A stretch of 64,000 nucleotides of DNA from Lactobacillales bacterium (GTDB lineage Bacteria > Bacillota_I > Bacilli_A > RF39 > UBA660). How positions within the stretch are numbered: the stretch's first letter is position 1; each line of letters opens with the position of its first letter. The DNA lies in the NCBI GenBank assembly GCA_015059545.1, contig SVAG01000005.1:1-64000 (forward strand), read 5' to 3'. The position numbers and the translations under genes were made by a program. Positions 39,101 through 48,812 of the stretch are shown here, piece by piece. The notes beneath the pieces are model-generated. The model did no database searches, had not been told where the DNA came from, and saw nothing but the letters and a program-made list of their open reading frames with translations.

Positions 39101-42100
39101 TAATCCTCAACCCCTTTCATTACTGATTCTAAATCTTCTAATGTTGGTTCAATATCATCAAAATCTTCTTCTGTTTCTTCTTCTTCAACATATTCTTCTG
39201 GTTGTTCTTCTACTTCTTCTACTTCTGGAGTTTGATAATCAACATTAGCTAAGAAATTACTTTCTTCTTCATATTCTAAATCTTTTAAATCTATAAAGTT
39301 TCCTTCATTATTTAATACTGTTATATCAAGTCCTAATGCTTGGAATTCTTTAATTAAAACTCTAAAACTTTCTGGCACTCCTGATGGTGGAAGTGGTGTT
39401 CCTTTTACTAATGATTCATAAACTTTAACACGTCCTACAACGTCATCTGATTTAATTGTCATCATTTCTTGAAGTACATGAGATGCACCATATGCATAAA
39501 GTGCCCAAACTTCCATTTCCCCAAATCTTTGTCCACCAAATTGAGCTTTTCCTCCAAGTGGTTGTTGTGTAACTAAAGAATAAGGTCCTGTTGATCTAGC
39601 ATGTAATTTGTCATCAACCATGTGGTTAAGTTTAATCATATACATGATACCAACACTTACTGGATTATCAAATTTTTCTCCAGTACGTCCATCATATAAT
39701 TCAAATTTACCATCTTCTCTTAATCCTGCTTCTTTTAAAGCATCAATTACTTCTTCACGAGTTGCTCCATCGAATACTGGTGTAGCCATATAAACTCCAA
39801 GTTCATTTGCTGCCATACCTAAATGCATTTCAAGTATTTGTCCAATGTTCATACGTGATGGAACTCCAAGTGGGTTAAGTAATATATCTACAGGTGTACC
39901 ATCTGGTAAATATGGCATATCTTCTTCTGGTAATACAAGTGATACAACACCTTTGTTGCCATGACGTCCTGCCATTTTATCCCCAACAGATATTTTTCTT
40001 TTTTGAGCTATATAAACTCTTATTATTTTTGAAACTCCTGCTGGTAATTCATCTGAATCTTCTTTTGTAAATATTTTAACATCATGAACGATACCATCTC
40101 CACCATGTGGAACACGAAGTGATGTATCTCTAACTTCACGAGTTTTTTCACCAAAGATTGCATGTAATAATTTTTCTTCACTTGTAAGTTCAGCCATACC
40201 TTTTGGTGTAACTTTACCTACTAATATATCATCATCTTTAACTTCTGTACCAATTCTGATGATACCATTTTCATCTAAGTTTTTACGAGCTTCTTCACTT
40301 ACGTTTGGAATATCTCTTGTAAATTCTTCTGGTCCAAGTTTTGTATCACGACATTCTATTTCATAATCTTCTATATGAATTGATGTAAATACATCATCTT
40401 TTACTAATCTTTCATTTAATACAATCGCATCTTCATAGTTATATCCATTAAAGTTCATGAAAGCAACAGTAACGTTTCTACCTAAAGCCATTTCTCCTTT
40501 ATCAGTAGATGGTCCATCTCCTATTACTTCATCTTTTTTAACTTTATCACCTAATTTTACTATAGGTACTTGATGATAACATGTTCCTGCATTACTTCTT
40601 TCATATCCATTTAAATAATATGTATCCATACCTTTAACTGTTTTAACAATTATTTTATTAGCATCTACATAATCAACTACACCATCTGCTTTACAAATTA
40701 CAACAGCTCCAGAATCTCTAGCAGCAATTGCTTCTACACCTGTTCCTACAAGTGGTGCTTCTGTTTTTATAAGTGGAATTGCTTGACGTTGCATGTTGGC
40801 ACCCATCAGTGCACGTTTACCATCATCGTGATCTAGGAATGGAATTCCTTGAGTTGCAATTGATACTACTTGTTGTGGTGAAACATCTGCATAATCTACT
40901 TTTTCAGATTCAATCATGATATTTTCTCCACGATATCTAGCTGGAACTCTTTCAGCTGTTATTTTATTATTTTTATCAAGTTCAATTGAAGCTTGAGAAA
41001 TATAATAATCTAATTCTTCATCAGCAGTCATATAAACTACTTCATCTGTTAATACACCATCATTAACTTTACGATATGGTGTCATTATAAATCCATAATC
41101 ATCTACTCTTGCATATGAAGCAAGTGAAGTGATAAGACCGATGTTTGGTCCTTCTGGTGATTCAACTGGACAAAGTCTTCCATAGTGACTTGGATTAACG
41201 TCACGTACATCCATACCTGCTCTATCTCTAGATAATCCACCAGGTCCTAAAGAAGATAATCTTCTCTTATTTGTAAGTTCTGCTACTGGATTGATTTGAT
41301 CCATGAATTGTGATAATTGACTACTACCAAAGAATTCTTTTATAGCAGCAGTAAGTGGTCTAATATTGATTAAAGATTTTGGAGTTACTTCAGTTATTTC
41401 TTGAGTACTCATTCTATCTCTAATTACTCTTTCAATACGGCTTAAACCAACTTTAAATTGATTTTGTAATAATTCTCCTACTTGACGAACACGTCTATTT
41501 GATAAATGATCTATTTCGTCATAATTTCCTATTCCTTCAAGTAAGTTTAAATAATAAGATGTTGCAGCATAAATATCTGATACTGTAAGTCTTTTTATTT
41601 CAGTTGTATAATCGTTACCAATTACATTAACAATTTTATCTGGGTTCATTTTAGAATATACTTTAACCATTTGAACTTTATTATAAGTATCAAGTTCAGA
41701 ATTGATTAATACTTCTTTTACACCAAATCCATTTGCAAAAGCTGGTTTAATAGTTTCTAATACTTCTTTAGTAACTACTGTTCCTTTTTCTGCAACTACT
41801 TTTTTTCCATCTTTAACATCTTCAGCTAATGTACATCCAAGTAATCTATCAATAACATTTAATTTTTTATTAAATTTATAACGACCAACTTTAGCTAAAT
41901 CATATCTAAATGAATCAAAGAATCTTGTGATTAATTGATTTTTAGCACTATCTAATGTAGATGGTTCACCTGGTCTTAATTTAGAATGAATATCTATTAA
42001 TGATTCATCTGTATTTTTATTTGAATCTTTAGCCATTGTTAATTCTAAATAATCACTTTGTCCAAATAAATCAACGATATCATCATCACTAGATAGACCA

Positions 42101-42696
42101 ACTGCACGTAATAATGTAGTTAATGGAACTTTTCTAGTTCTATCAATTCTTACATAAATTACATTTCTAGCATCTATTTCATATTCTAGCCATGTTCCTC
42201 TATTAGGAATTATTTGTGATGTAATTACAAGTCTACCATTTTTATCTATTTCTTTACCAAAATAAACTGATGGACTTCTAACTAATTGTGAAACGATAAC
42301 TCTTTCTGCCCCATTGACAATAAATGTTCCACCTTCAGTCATAACAGGCATATCTCCAAGATAAATTTCTTGTTCTTTTACTTCTCCTGTTTCATGATTA
42401 AAAAGTCTAGCTTCTACTTTTAAAGGTGCAGCATAAGTTGAATATCTTTCTTTGCATCCTTTAATTGAGTATCTAGGTTGTTCAAAAGAATAATCTCCAA
42501 ATTCTAAAGATAATTTTCCTTGAAAATCTTCAATAGGAAAAATTTCTTCAATAACTTCTTTTATTCCTTCTTGAATAAACCAATCATATGATTTTTTTTG
42601 AATTTCTAATAAATTAGAAAGTTCTATAGCGTTCTTTGTTTTTCCATAATTTCTTCTCTCGCGATGATCTCCAAATTTTTTTACTGTATAAGCCAC
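39100..42696 (-). CDS. rpoB: RNA polymerase beta subunit
   Basis: The 1198-residue subunit shows [12 protein letters not shown], the rifampicin pocket, [36 protein letters not shown]-type RHGNKGVVS and the C-terminal [19 protein letters not shown]. An acidic tail of about 60 residues follows the conserved end. In the rifampicin pocket the residue matching E. coli His526 is Asn (AAT at 41271-41269), as in naturally rifampicin-resistant Mollicutes, and the one matching Asn518 is Ile. ybxB and the L10-L7/L12 unit lie upstream in Bacilli order. Confidence 0.99.
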   Translation of the reverse strand: MAYTVKKFGDHRERRNYGKTKNAIELSNLLEIQKKSYDWFIQEGIKEVIEEIFPIEDFQGKLSLEFGDYSFEQPRYSIKGCKERYSTYAAPLKVEARLFNHETGEVKEQEIYLGDMPVMTEGGTFIVNGAERVIVSQLVRSPSVYFGKEIDKNGRLVITSQIIPNRGTWLEYEIDARNVIYVRIDRTRKVPLTTLLRAVGLSSDDDIVDLFGQSDYLELTMAKDSNKNTDESLIDIHSKLRPGEPSTLDSAKNQLITRFFDSFRYDLAKVGRYKFNKKLNVIDRLLGCTLAEDVKDGKKVVAEKGTVVTKEVLETIKPAFANGFGVKEVLINSELDTYNKVQMVKVYSKMNPDKIVNVIGNDYTTEIKRLTVSDIYAATSYYLNLLEGIGNYDEIDHLSNRRVRQVGELLQNQFKVGLSRIERVIRDRMSTQEITEVTPKSLINIRPLTAAIKEFFGSSQLSQFMDQINPVAELTNKRRLSSLGPGGLSRDRAGMDVRDVNPSHYGRLCPVESPEGPNIGLITSLASYARVDDYGFIMTPYRKVNDGVLTDEVVYMTADEELDYYISQASIELDKNNKITAERVPARYRGENIMIESEKVDYADVSPQQVVSIATQGIPFLDHDDGKRALMGANMQRQAIPLIKTEAPLVGTGVEAIAARDSGAVVICKADGVVDYVDANKIIVKTVKGMDTYYLNGYERSNAGTCYHQVPIVKLGDKVKKDEVIGDGPSTDKGEMALGRNVTVAFMNFNGYNYEDAIVLNERLVKDDVFTSIHIEDYEIECRDTKLGPEEFTRDIPNVSEEARKNLDENGIIRIGTEVKDDDILVGKVTPKGMAELTSEEKLLHAIFGEKTREVRDTSLRVPHGGDGIVHDVKIFTKEDSDELPAGVSKIIRVYIAQKRKISVGDKMAGRHGNKGVVSLVLPEEDMPYLPDGTPVDILLNPLGVPSRMNIGQILEMHLGMAANELGVYMATPVFDGATREEVIDALKEAGLREDGKFELYDGRTGEKFDNPVSVGIMYMIKLNHMVDDKLHARSTGPYSLVTQQPLGGKAQFGGQRFGEMEVWALYAYGASHVLQEMMTIKSDDVVGRVKVYESLVKGTPLPPSGVPESFRVLIKEFQALGLDITVLNNEGNFIDLKDLEYEEESNFLANVDYQTPEVEEVEEQPEEYVEEEETEEDFDDIEPTLEDLESVMKGVED

Positions 42697-42728
42697 TTTC
42701 TCACCCCATATACTATTTTAACAAAGAA

Positions 42729-42750
42729 TGTACTCATAAAAATAAGTACA
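42729..42750. other. hairpin between ybxB and rpoB
   Basis: TGTACT and AGTACA form a 6-bp stem with a 10-base A/T loop in the 86-base gap upstream of rpoB. It could be an attenuator or a processing site; nothing else is visible in this gap. Confidence 0.35.
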
Positions 42751-42782
42751 TACAACCAATTTATAATTTTACCAAAACTTTT

Positions 42783-43376
42783 TCAATTTGTCAATTGATT
42801 CTGAGCCTTAATTATGTAAAAACCTTTATTTTTTTTAACAAGTTCTACTTTATATTTTGACTCTAAATCTTTTAAGACTGTTTTTGCTCCTTGATCTTTA
42901 TTTATAACTATCCATAATTCTCCATTTTCTTTTAAGTATTTACTAGCATCAAATAATATTTCATAAAGAATTTTCTTCCCTACTCTAATAGGTGGATTAG
43001 AAATAATAAAATCATATTTTTTATTTATATTTTCGTAAATATTACTTTCAAATACATTAACATTAACTTTATTAAGTAAAGCATTTTTTTTAGCTAATTC
43101 TATACTTCTTAAATTAATATCAATCATATCTACTTTTATATTTTTGATTTTTGATATATATATTCCAATTGGACCATATCCACATCCAAAATCTAATATA
43201 TCACCTTTTAAATTATCAATATCTAAATTTTCTAACAATGATCTAGTTCCAAAATCTAATCCTTTTTTTGAAAACACACCATTATCTGTAAAAAACGAAA
43301 AAGGAGTATCATTAATCTGACACACTATTTTTTGTTCTTCACTTTTAATATCATCGTTTGTAAAATAATGTGACAT
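42783..43376 (-). CDS. ybxB: class I SAM methyltransferase, RsmC/YbxB-like
   Basis: The 197-residue protein has the SAM-binding loop LDFGCGYGPIGIY (about 60-72), a VDMIDIN acidic strand end, and the catalytic ISNPPIRVGKK (about 130-140). The NPP motif of N-methyltransferases plus the R-x-G-K extension is the RsmC type, which makes m2G in 16S rRNA. It is the short single-domain form. Its position between rplL and rpoB equals that of ybxB in B. subtilis, which supports the call. AGGAGG precedes the ATG. Confidence 0.9.
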   Translation of the reverse strand: MSHYFTNDDIKSEEQKIVCQINDTPFSFFTDNGVFSKKGLDFGTRSLLENLDIDNLKGDILDFGCGYGPIGIYISKIKNIKVDMIDINLRSIELAKKNALLNKVNVNVFESNIYENINKKYDFIISNPPIRVGKKILYEILFDASKYLKENGELWIVINKDQGAKTVLKDLESKYKVELVKKNKGFYIIKAQNQLTN

Positions 43377-43401
43377 AATACCTCCTTTAATAGATGGTTA
43401 A

Positions 43402-43429
43402 AGCCCATACTAATATTTTAGTACAGGCT
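43402..43429 (-). other. hairpin between rplL and ybxB (attenuator candidate)
   Basis: AGCCCATACTAA and TTAGTACAGGCT form a 12-bp stem with two mismatched positions and a 4-base loop, followed on the minus strand by TTT. The rplL-rpoB gap commonly carries a partial terminator; this would fit. Confidence 0.5.
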
Positions 43430-43446
43430 ACAACCTAATATTTTAA

Positions 43447-43815
43447 TTATTGTAATTCGATAGTAGCTCCAGCTTCTTCGAATTGAGCTTTAATTTGGTT
43501 AGCTTCGTCAGCAGCAACTTTTTCTTTAACAACTCCACCGTTGTCAGCTATATCTTTAGCTTCTTTTAATCCTAAACCAGTTACTTCTCTAACTAATTTG
43601 ATAACAGCGATTTTGTTAGCACCAGCACTTGCTAATACAACATTAACACTGCTTGGTCCTTCTTCTACAGCTGCTCCTGCAGGTGCTGCAGCAACTGCTA
43701 CTGCACTTGGATCTACTCCAAATTCTTCTTTCATTAAGTCTACTACTTCTTTAATTTCTAATAGAGTCATTTCTTTTAATGAATCTATAATTTCTTTTGC
43801 GCTTATTTTTGCCAT
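43447..43815 (-). CDS. rplL: 50S ribosomal protein L7/L12
   Basis: L7/L12 forms the ribosomal stalk that recruits translation factors. The 122-residue protein has the N-terminal dimerisation helices (AKEIIDSLKEMTLLEIKEVVDLMKEEFGVD), the Ala/Gly hinge (about 36-52) and the C-terminal factor-binding domain with KIAVIKLVREVTGLGLKEAKDI. The length is standard. It follows rplJ by 21 bases under the L10 leader. Confidence 0.99.
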   Translation of the reverse strand: MAKISAKEIIDSLKEMTLLEIKEVVDLMKEEFGVDPSAVAVAAAPAGAAVEEGPSSVNVVLASAGANKIAVIKLVREVTGLGLKEAKDIADNGGVVKEKVAADEANQIKAQFEEAGATIELQ

Positions 43816-43836
43816 TTCAATTCCTCCTTCTTTCTA

Positions 43837-44328
43837 TTAACCTTCTAAATTTTTACTATGTAAATCTAAGCAAATTGCAAAATCTTTTGGTATTGCAAGA
43901 AGTCCACTTGCAAACATTGTAAGTAATCCTTCTCTTGATGGGATTGAAGCAAGTTCTTTTAACATATTAATATCTGCTACTTCACCATCTACGATTCCTA
44001 CTTTTAATTCTAATGCTTTATGTTCTTTAGCAAAATCACTAAGAACTTTGATTGGTGCTACTGCATCTTTACCAAATGCGATAGCTTTTGGACCATTTAA
44101 ATTATCTCCTAAATCGATTTTTAAATTGTCTAGTGCTCTTTTAGCTAAAGTATTTTTGTATACTTTATAGTCAGAGTCTGTTTCTTTTAATTTTCTTCTT
44201 AATTCATTTGTTTCAGTAACTGTAAGTCCTCTGTATTCAAACCAAACTATTGAAGATGAATCTTTAATTTTAGATTCGATTTCAGAAACAACATTAGCTT
44301 TTGCTTCTATTATTTTTTGATTAGCCAC
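43837..44328 (-). CDS. rplJ: 50S ribosomal protein L10
   Basis: L10 anchors L7/L12 to the 23S rRNA. I place the start at a GTG codon (giving MANQKIIEAKANVV), because AGGAGGTG-like GGAGGTG lies 5 bases before it and the family begins there. An ATG ten codons upstream falls in the leader. The 163-residue protein shows SSIVWFEYRGLTVTETNELRRKL and YKVYKNTLAKRAL, with a C-terminal amphipathic region for the stalk. It has its own promoter (44476-44504) and an L10 leader. Confidence 0.97.
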   Translation of the reverse strand: MANQKIIEAKANVVSEIESKIKDSSSIVWFEYRGLTVTETNELRRKLKETDSDYKVYKNTLAKRALDNLKIDLGDNLNGPKAIAFGKDAVAPIKVLSDFAKEHKALELKVGIVDGEVADINMLKELASIPSREGLLTMFASGLLAIPKDFAICLDLHSKNLEG

Positions 44329-44361
44329 ATCTGCACCTCCATTCATATAAAGTACCATATA

Positions 44362-44470
44362 AAAGCCTTACGTAGAGTAAGGCCAAGAATCTATAAAAGT
44401 TCCTCGGTAGGATAATTAAGATTTCTCCCCTACTGTCTACGGTACAAATATCCAATTTTTCATGTGAACG
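44362..44470 (-). promoter_or_regulatory. L10 ribosomal protein leader (autoregulatory RNA)
   Basis: The 5' UTR of rplJ has the conserved L10 leader elements. GTACCGTAGACAGTAGGGGAG is followed by TTATCCTACCGAGGAAC and then a strong hairpin GCCTTAC-TCTAC-GTAAGGC with a TTTTAT tail at 44365-44383. In Bacilli, L10(L12)4 binds this RNA to repress its own operon. The recognition is by sequence elements, not by a covariance search. Confidence 0.8.
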
Positions 44471-44475
44471 AATTA

Positions 44476-44504
44476 ATTATATCACAAATATAATTAAAAG
44501 TCAA
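44476..44504 (-). promoter_or_regulatory. rplJL promoter
   Basis: TTGACT, 17 bases, TATAAT on the minus strand. The -35 lies within the last codons of rplA. Confidence 0.85.
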
Positions 44505-45189
44505 AGCTATTTGTATCAATTTTTACACCAGGTCCCATAGTAGATGAAACTGATATATTTAAAATATATTTTCCTTTAACTACTGCTGGTTTTGATTTGT
44601 GTATTAATGATACGAAAGCATCTAAATTTTCAATTAATTTTGAATCATCAAATGAAACTTTTCCAATTATAACATGTACGTTACCATAACTATCTGTACG
44701 ATATTCTACACGTCCTTTTTTAACATCTTCAACTGCTTTTTTAGTATCCATTGTAACTGTTCCAGTTTTTGGATTTGGCATTAAACCTTTAGGTCCTAAA
44801 AGTTTACCAATTTTACCTAATGCAGGCATCATATCTGGAGTAGCTATCATAGTATCGAATTCGAACCATCCTTCTTTTTCGATTTTTTCTATGTAATCCA
44901 TATCTCCTACATAATCAGCTCCTGCAGCTTCTGCAGCTTTAGCAGCTTCACCTTTAGCTAAAACTAAAACTCTTTTAGTTTTACCTGTACCATTTGGTAA
45001 AACGATTGCTCCTCTTAATTGTTGATCTGCTTTTTTAGTATCAAGATTAAGTCTCATAGCAAGTTCTACTGAAGAGTCAAAATTTGTTACTGATGTTTCT
45101 TTAACTAATTTAATTGCTTCTTCTTTAGTATATAATTTACTTTTTTCTACTTTTTTAGAAGCTTCTAAATATTTTTTGCTTTTTTTCAT
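44494..45189 (-). CDS. rplA: 50S ribosomal protein L1
   Basis: L1 forms the mobile stalk at the E site and represses its own mRNA. The start is set at [14 protein letters not shown], preceded by AAGGAGG; the longer frame upstream runs through the leader hairpin and lacks family similarity. The 231-residue protein has [57 protein letters not shown] and [11 protein letters not shown], all family hallmarks. It is second after rplK. Confidence 0.98.
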   Translation of the reverse strand: MKKSKKYLEASKKVEKSKLYTKEEAIKLVKETSVTNFDSSVELAMRLNLDTKKADQQLRGAIVLPNGTGKTKRVLVLAKGEAAKAAEAAGADYVGDMDYIEKIEKEGWFEFDTMIATPDMMPALGKIGKLLGPKGLMPNPKTGTVTMDTKKAVEDVKKGRVEYRTDSYGNVHVIIGKVSFDDSKLIENLDAFVSLIHKSKPAVVKGKYILNISVSSTMGPGVKIDTNSFDF

Positions 45190-45198
45190 TTTTTTAAC

Positions 45199-45237
45199 CT
45201 CCTTATGTGGTATAGCGGATTTATCCTTCCACATAGG
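45199..45237 (-). promoter_or_regulatory. probable L1-binding leader in the rplK-rplA gap
   Basis: CCTATGTGG and CCACATAAGG form an outer stem and GGAT/ATCC an inner one. The 3' arm includes the rplA ribosome site. The CCGCTATACCAC core resembles the L1 target seen before rplA in other Bacillota, so L1 binding would block initiation (inference). Confidence 0.5.
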
Positions 45238-45256
45238 TATAACCTATATGTATTTT

Positions 45257-45682
45257 TTAGTCTTCTACTTCAATACCCATATTTTTAGCAGTACCAGCTA
45301 CAATTTTCATTGCATCTTCTACTGTATATGCGTTTAAATCAGGCAATTTAATTTCTGCTATTTGTTTTAATTGTTCTTGAGTTAATTTACCAACTGTTTC
45401 ATTAGCTCCTTTAGTTGATCCTTTTTTAATTCCTGTTATTTTCTTAATTAAGAAAGCTGTTGGTGGAGTTTTGATTACGAAATCAAATGATCTATCTTCA
45501 TAAACTGTGATTTCTACTGGTAATACATCTCCCATTTTATCTCTTGTTGCATCATTATATTTTGTACAAAATTCTTGTAAGTTAACACCTGCAGGTCCTA
45601 AAACTGTTCCAACTGGTGGTGCTGGTGTTGCTTTTCCAGCTTCTATTTGAATTTTGATTACTTTTGTAATTTCTTTTGCCAC
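45257..45682 (-). CDS. rplK: 50S ribosomal protein L11
   Basis: L11 shapes the GTPase-associated centre of 23S rRNA. The start is a GTG ([18 protein letters not shown]) 7 bases after AGGAGGTG; a GTG three codons upstream overlaps that site. The 141-residue protein has [34 protein letters not shown] and a C-terminal [17 protein letters not shown]. The length is normal. It leads the rplK-rplA unit behind a structured leader and the promoter at 45803-45831. Confidence 0.98.
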   Translation of the reverse strand: MAKEITKVIKIQIEAGKATPAPPVGTVLGPAGVNLQEFCTKYNDATRDKMGDVLPVEITVYEDRSFDFVIKTPPTAFLIKKITGIKKGSTKGANETVGKLTQEQLKQIAEIKLPDLNAYTVEDAMKIVAGTAKNMGIEVED

Positions 45683-45702
45683 GAAAAACACCTCCTATTA
45701 TT

Positions 45703-45768
45703 TTTTTCGCGAGTGGTTCTAATGCCTTAAGATCACTCTTAAGTGGTTTATTATCCGCGCTCCCACTT
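45703..45768 (-). promoter_or_regulatory. structured rplK leader
   Basis: The 5' UTR holds AAGTGGGAGCGCGG, then CCACTTAAG-AGTGAT-CTTAAG, then CCACTCGCG. AGTGG can pair with either CCACT, and CTTAAG with its own repeat, which allows two exclusive folds before the AGGAGG. This fits an autoregulated ribosomal leader, but I cannot name its class. Confidence 0.45.
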
Positions 45769-45802
45769 ATAAAATCTATATAAAAATATATAGCCACAAA
45801 TA

Positions 45803-45831
45803 ATTCTAACACAATTTATTTAATTTGTAAA
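45803..45831 (-). promoter_or_regulatory. rplK-rplA promoter
   Basis: TTTACA, 17 bases, TAGAAT on the minus strand, about 100 bases before the leader ends. Confidence 0.75.
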
Positions 45832-45850
45832 CATTTTTTTCTTTTTTTAA

Positions 45851-47113
45851 TTACATTTTATTTGGTGATTTTGTTTCTTCATTTTCAATGTCATTATTTG
45901 TACTACAAAATTTATCTCTACTTTCATACATTTTTTCTGTAACTTCGTTTAGATTTTTTTTATTTTCATAATTAATCATATTAATTAGTTTTTGTAAAAC
46001 CATTTTAGTTGAATTAGTTTCACTTAATATAATCATATCAATCTTTTTAGACTTAATATCATCTTCTGGAATATCATAAGCAATTCTAATTTCATGTAAT
46101 ACATCTTGATAAACTTTATTAACTAAATCAAATTCACATTCATATTCATCAATATTTTTATATCTTTTTTCTTCATACAATTCATTTTCTATTTTATTAT
46201 TATTTATTGCGCTTATATTAATTTTTAATTTACTAACTTCATCTTCTAAAAGTTTACTTAAACGTTCATTTACATTTGTATCTACAATTACTTCTAATAA
46301 TTCACGTTGATCTTGAAATTCCTCTGGTAATGTTTTAAAAATTAAATCCACTACTGAAGAAGAACATACTTTTAAGTCTTCAAGTGCAATCTTTTTATTC
46401 TTTAATATTGAATCATTTAATAATTTTTCCATTACTAATATAGCTTGTGTAGTTAATTTTCTTTCAAATTTTGATATTGCTGTTGTTTTACCTCTTACTT
46501 CTTGTTTATCCATTTCATTTTCTATTTCATTTATAGTTCCTTTTTGATTAGCTATAAACATCTTTTCTAATGAAGAATACATATCTTGTTTTAATATACC
46601 ATAATATCTAACAGACAATTCATGTAGTTCTCCTTTTTCATCAACTGATAACCTAGAAAACAACATCACTTTTTCAATAAATTGTTTAAAAATTCTATCT
46701 ATTCCTATATCATCATTATTATCTTTCATTATAAAATTAAATACATTTTCTACACTATTTTCCTTTAATGTTATTTTTTTTATGATGTTATCTAAATAAA
46801 TTGTTTTATTACGTTTATCTATAGTACCTTTAAATATTAAATCAACTGTTTTTAAATTTTTACTATAAAAATTTAATTCTTCTGTTTTAATTCCAGAAAA
46901 AATTCCATCTATTTTAACTTTTACAGGTTCTGAAAAATATTGTAAAACTAAAGCATTTAATCTTTCTACATCTGTATTTTTAAATTGACTTACTATATTT
47001 CTAACAAGTAACTTTTCAAATAAATTTATTTGCTTTTCTATTACTAATTTAGTTGATACTACATTATCCTCTATTTTTCTACTACAAATTTGCGATATAT
47101 TTGTTTGATCCAT
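45851..47113 (-). CDS. conserved-looking hypothetical protein, soluble, unrecognised
   Basis: This 420-residue protein has no signal peptide or membrane segment and is rich in K, E, I and N, with long predicted helices (for example at 205-225 and 275-300). There are six cysteines without a clear metal pattern (one in ISQICSRKIE near the start, one in KFCSTN near the end). The middle part, KLVIEKQINLFEKLLVRNIVSQF and LFSRLSVDEKGELHELSVRYYGIL, looks like structured helical repeats. I do not recognise the family. It stands alone between a gene of the trmD unit and the rplK promoter, with an extended -10 (TGTTATAAT at 47148-47140) and a GGTGAT site. Confidence 0.6.
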   Translation of the reverse strand: MDQTNISQICSRKIEDNVVSTKLVIEKQINLFEKLLVRNIVSQFKNTDVERLNALVLQYFSEPVKVKIDGIFSGIKTEELNFYSKNLKTVDLIFKGTIDKRNKTIYLDNIIKKITLKENSVENVFNFIMKDNNDDIGIDRIFKQFIEKVMLFSRLSVDEKGELHELSVRYYGILKQDMYSSLEKMFIANQKGTINEIENEMDKQEVRGKTTAISKFERKLTTQAILVMEKLLNDSILKNKKIALEDLKVCSSSVVDLIFKTLPEEFQDQRELLEVIVDTNVNERLSKLLEDEVSKLKINISAINNNKIENELYEEKRYKNIDEYECEFDLVNKVYQDVLHEIRIAYDIPEDDIKSKKIDMIILSETNSTKMVLQKLINMINYENKKNLNEVTEKMYESRDKFCSTNNDIENEETKSPNKM

Positions 47114-47139
47114 ATTATCACCATTTTCTATTCTATTTA

Positions 47140-47148
47140 ATTATAACA
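47140..47148 (-). promoter_or_regulatory. extended -10 of the hypothetical gene at 45851-47113
   Basis: TGTTATAAT on the minus strand, 27 bases before the start codon; no good -35 is visible. Confidence 0.5.
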
Positions 47149-47179
47149 CATTTTATTCATTACAATACACAAAATTAAA

Positions 47180-47208
47180 AAAATCTAGCATTATTTTATC
47201 TAGATTTT
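47180..47208. terminator. terminator of the rlmB-like/rimM/trmD operon
   Basis: AAATCTAG and CTAGATTT form an 8-bp stem with an 11-base loop, overlapping the stop codon of the last gene and followed by T residues on the minus strand. Confidence 0.7.
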
Positions 47209-47651
47209 CCTATTGTTTCTTCCATTTCATAAACTTCTTCTTGTTTATATATCAATTTCATTTTTATTTCATGTTCTAATATATCTATTTTCTTTAAAAG
47301 TAGATTAATATATTTTTGATCTAAATACTTTCTATACTTATATTCTACAATTGATTTATAACGTGCTAAATCATCAAGTGCTAATTTTAAATTACCCACA
47401 TTACCATCTTCTTCATTGTTATCCATCAATGATATTATGTATTGAAGATAAAAATCTAATTTTCTTTTAACTTTCTTTTTAAGAAGTTTTTCTATAAAAG
47501 ATGGTTTTAATATAACCAAAGAATTTACTTTTACACCTTCATATTTAACATTATTTCTTGGTCTTACTTTATATCCATTAAATTTTGTATAATCAATATA
47601 AATTTTTTCTCCATTATTTTGTTCTCTTACAATTGTATAAGTTTTTTCCAT
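47196..47651 (-). CDS. small hypothetical protein in the trmD operon
   Basis: The start is placed at MEKTYTIVREQNN because GAAGGATG lies 7-8 bases upstream. The 151-residue protein has a short beta-rich start (EKIYIDYTKFNGYKVRPRNNVKYEGVKVNSLVILKPSF). A helical, basic region (about 50-150) follows, with KKKVKRKLDFYLQYI and KIDILEHEIKMKLIYK. No membrane segment or catalytic motif is seen. It is tightly packed behind trmD (its ATG overlaps the intergenic end of trmD within 2 bases). A link to rRNA or tRNA maturation is suggested only by position. Not recognised. Confidence 0.6.
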   Translation of the reverse strand: MEKTYTIVREQNNGEKIYIDYTKFNGYKVRPRNNVKYEGVKVNSLVILKPSFIEKLLKKKVKRKLDFYLQYIISLMDNNEEDGNVGNLKLALDDLARYKSIVEYKYRKYLDQKYINLLLKKIDILEHEIKMKLIYKQEEVYEMEETIGKSR

Positions 47652-47652
47652 A

Positions 47653-48324
47653 TTAATCATCCTTCTTTAATAAATCTGGTCTTCTTAAACTAGTTCTCTT
47701 TATACTTTCTTCCATTCTCCATTTATTTATATTTTCATGATGTCCTGAAAGTAATACTTCTGGAACTTTTAATCCCTTATATTCTTGAGGTTTAGTATAG
47801 GTTGGATAATCTAATAAATTATTATTAAATGATTCATTTTCATATGATTCTTTTTCAATAACTCCATCTATAAGTCTTGTTATACTATCAGTTATTGCCA
47901 TAGCAGGTATTTCTCCACCTGTTAAAATAAAATCGCCTATACTTATTTCTAAATCAACAAATTCTCTTATTCTTTCATCATAACCTTCATAATGACCACA
48001 TACTAGAATTATATGTTTTAATTCTTTTAAATTATATGCTACTTTTTGATCATATTTTATTCCTTGTGGACACATAAGAATTACTTTTGAATCTTCTGTT
48101 CTAAAGTTTTCTATTGCATCTACTACCGGTTGGCACATAAGAACCATACCTCTTCCTCCACCATATGGATAATCATCAACTTTTTTATGTGGATCTAATG
48201 TATAATTTCTTATATTATGAATATTTATTTCTACTAACCCTTTTTCCCTAGCTCTTTTAATAATTGATTCATTTAAAAATCCATCAAACATATTAGGAAA
48301 AAGAGTTAAAATATCAATCTTCAT
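47653..48324 (-). CDS. trmD: tRNA (guanine-N1)-methyltransferase
   Basis: TrmD makes m1G37 in tRNAs and prevents frameshifting. The 223-residue protein has the knotted SPOUT core: ILTLFPNMFDGFLNESI at the start, VDDYPYGGGRGMVLMCQPV (about 52-70), LVCGHYEGYDERI, and DFILTGGEIPAMAITDSI. The C-terminal LLDYPTYTKPQEYKGLKVPEVLLSGHH is typical. The start codon lies inside the 3' end of rimM (10-base overlap). Confidence 0.98.
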   Translation of the reverse strand: MKIDILTLFPNMFDGFLNESIIKRAREKGLVEINIHNIRNYTLDPHKKVDDYPYGGGRGMVLMCQPVVDAIENFRTEDSKVILMCPQGIKYDQKVAYNLKELKHIILVCGHYEGYDERIREFVDLEISIGDFILTGGEIPAMAITDSITRLIDGVIEKESYENESFNNNLLDYPTYTKPQEYKGLKVPEVLLSGHHENINKWRMEESIKRTSLRRPDLLKKDD

Positions 48325-48805
48325 TTATTAATCCCTCTATTTCTTTTATATATATTTTTTTATTTTCTAAATCAATTTCTTCTACAAATTCATTTATATA
48401 TGGAATTAAAGATCTTATATTATTTTTTTCTACTACTAATATATCATGTGCTTTACTTTTTAATATTTCAGTTACAACTCCTATTTCTTTATCAATAGAA
48501 TATGCATTTAAACCAATTATATCTTCATCTAATATTCCATCTATTTTTAAATCTTCTCTATTTATATAAACATTTAATCCTTTGTATTCTATTACATCAT
48601 TAATATCATTTATATCTTCAAAAGTTACCATATCATACATTTTATGAACTCGGTATGTATTTATAGTCATTTCTTTTTCTTTATCTATATAAATTTTAAA
48701 TCCTTTTTTAAATACTTCTTTTTTATATTTAAATTCAGAGATGATTCTTACTTCACCTTTTATACCATGTGTATTTACAATTTCACCAACATATATAAAA
48801 TCCAT
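48314..48805 (-). CDS. rimM: 16S rRNA processing protein RimM
   Basis: RimM helps 30S head assembly through S19. The 163-residue protein opens with YVGEIVNTHGIKGEVRI, the family signature, and has the C-terminal PRC-barrel domain (GLNAYSIDKEIGVVTEILKSKAHDILVVE and LIPYINEFVEEIDLENKKIYI). It ends with TGA and overlaps trmD, as in many bacteria. TGA here is a true stop, one of three cases in this window showing the standard code. Confidence 0.97.
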   Translation of the reverse strand: MDFIYVGEIVNTHGIKGEVRIISEFKYKKEVFKKGFKIYIDKEKEMTINTYRVHKMYDMVTFEDINDINDVIEYKGLNVYINREDLKIDGILDEDIIGLNAYSIDKEIGVVTEILKSKAHDILVVEKNNIRSLIPYINEFVEEIDLENKKIYIKEIEGLINED

Positions 48806-48812
48806 AAATCAC

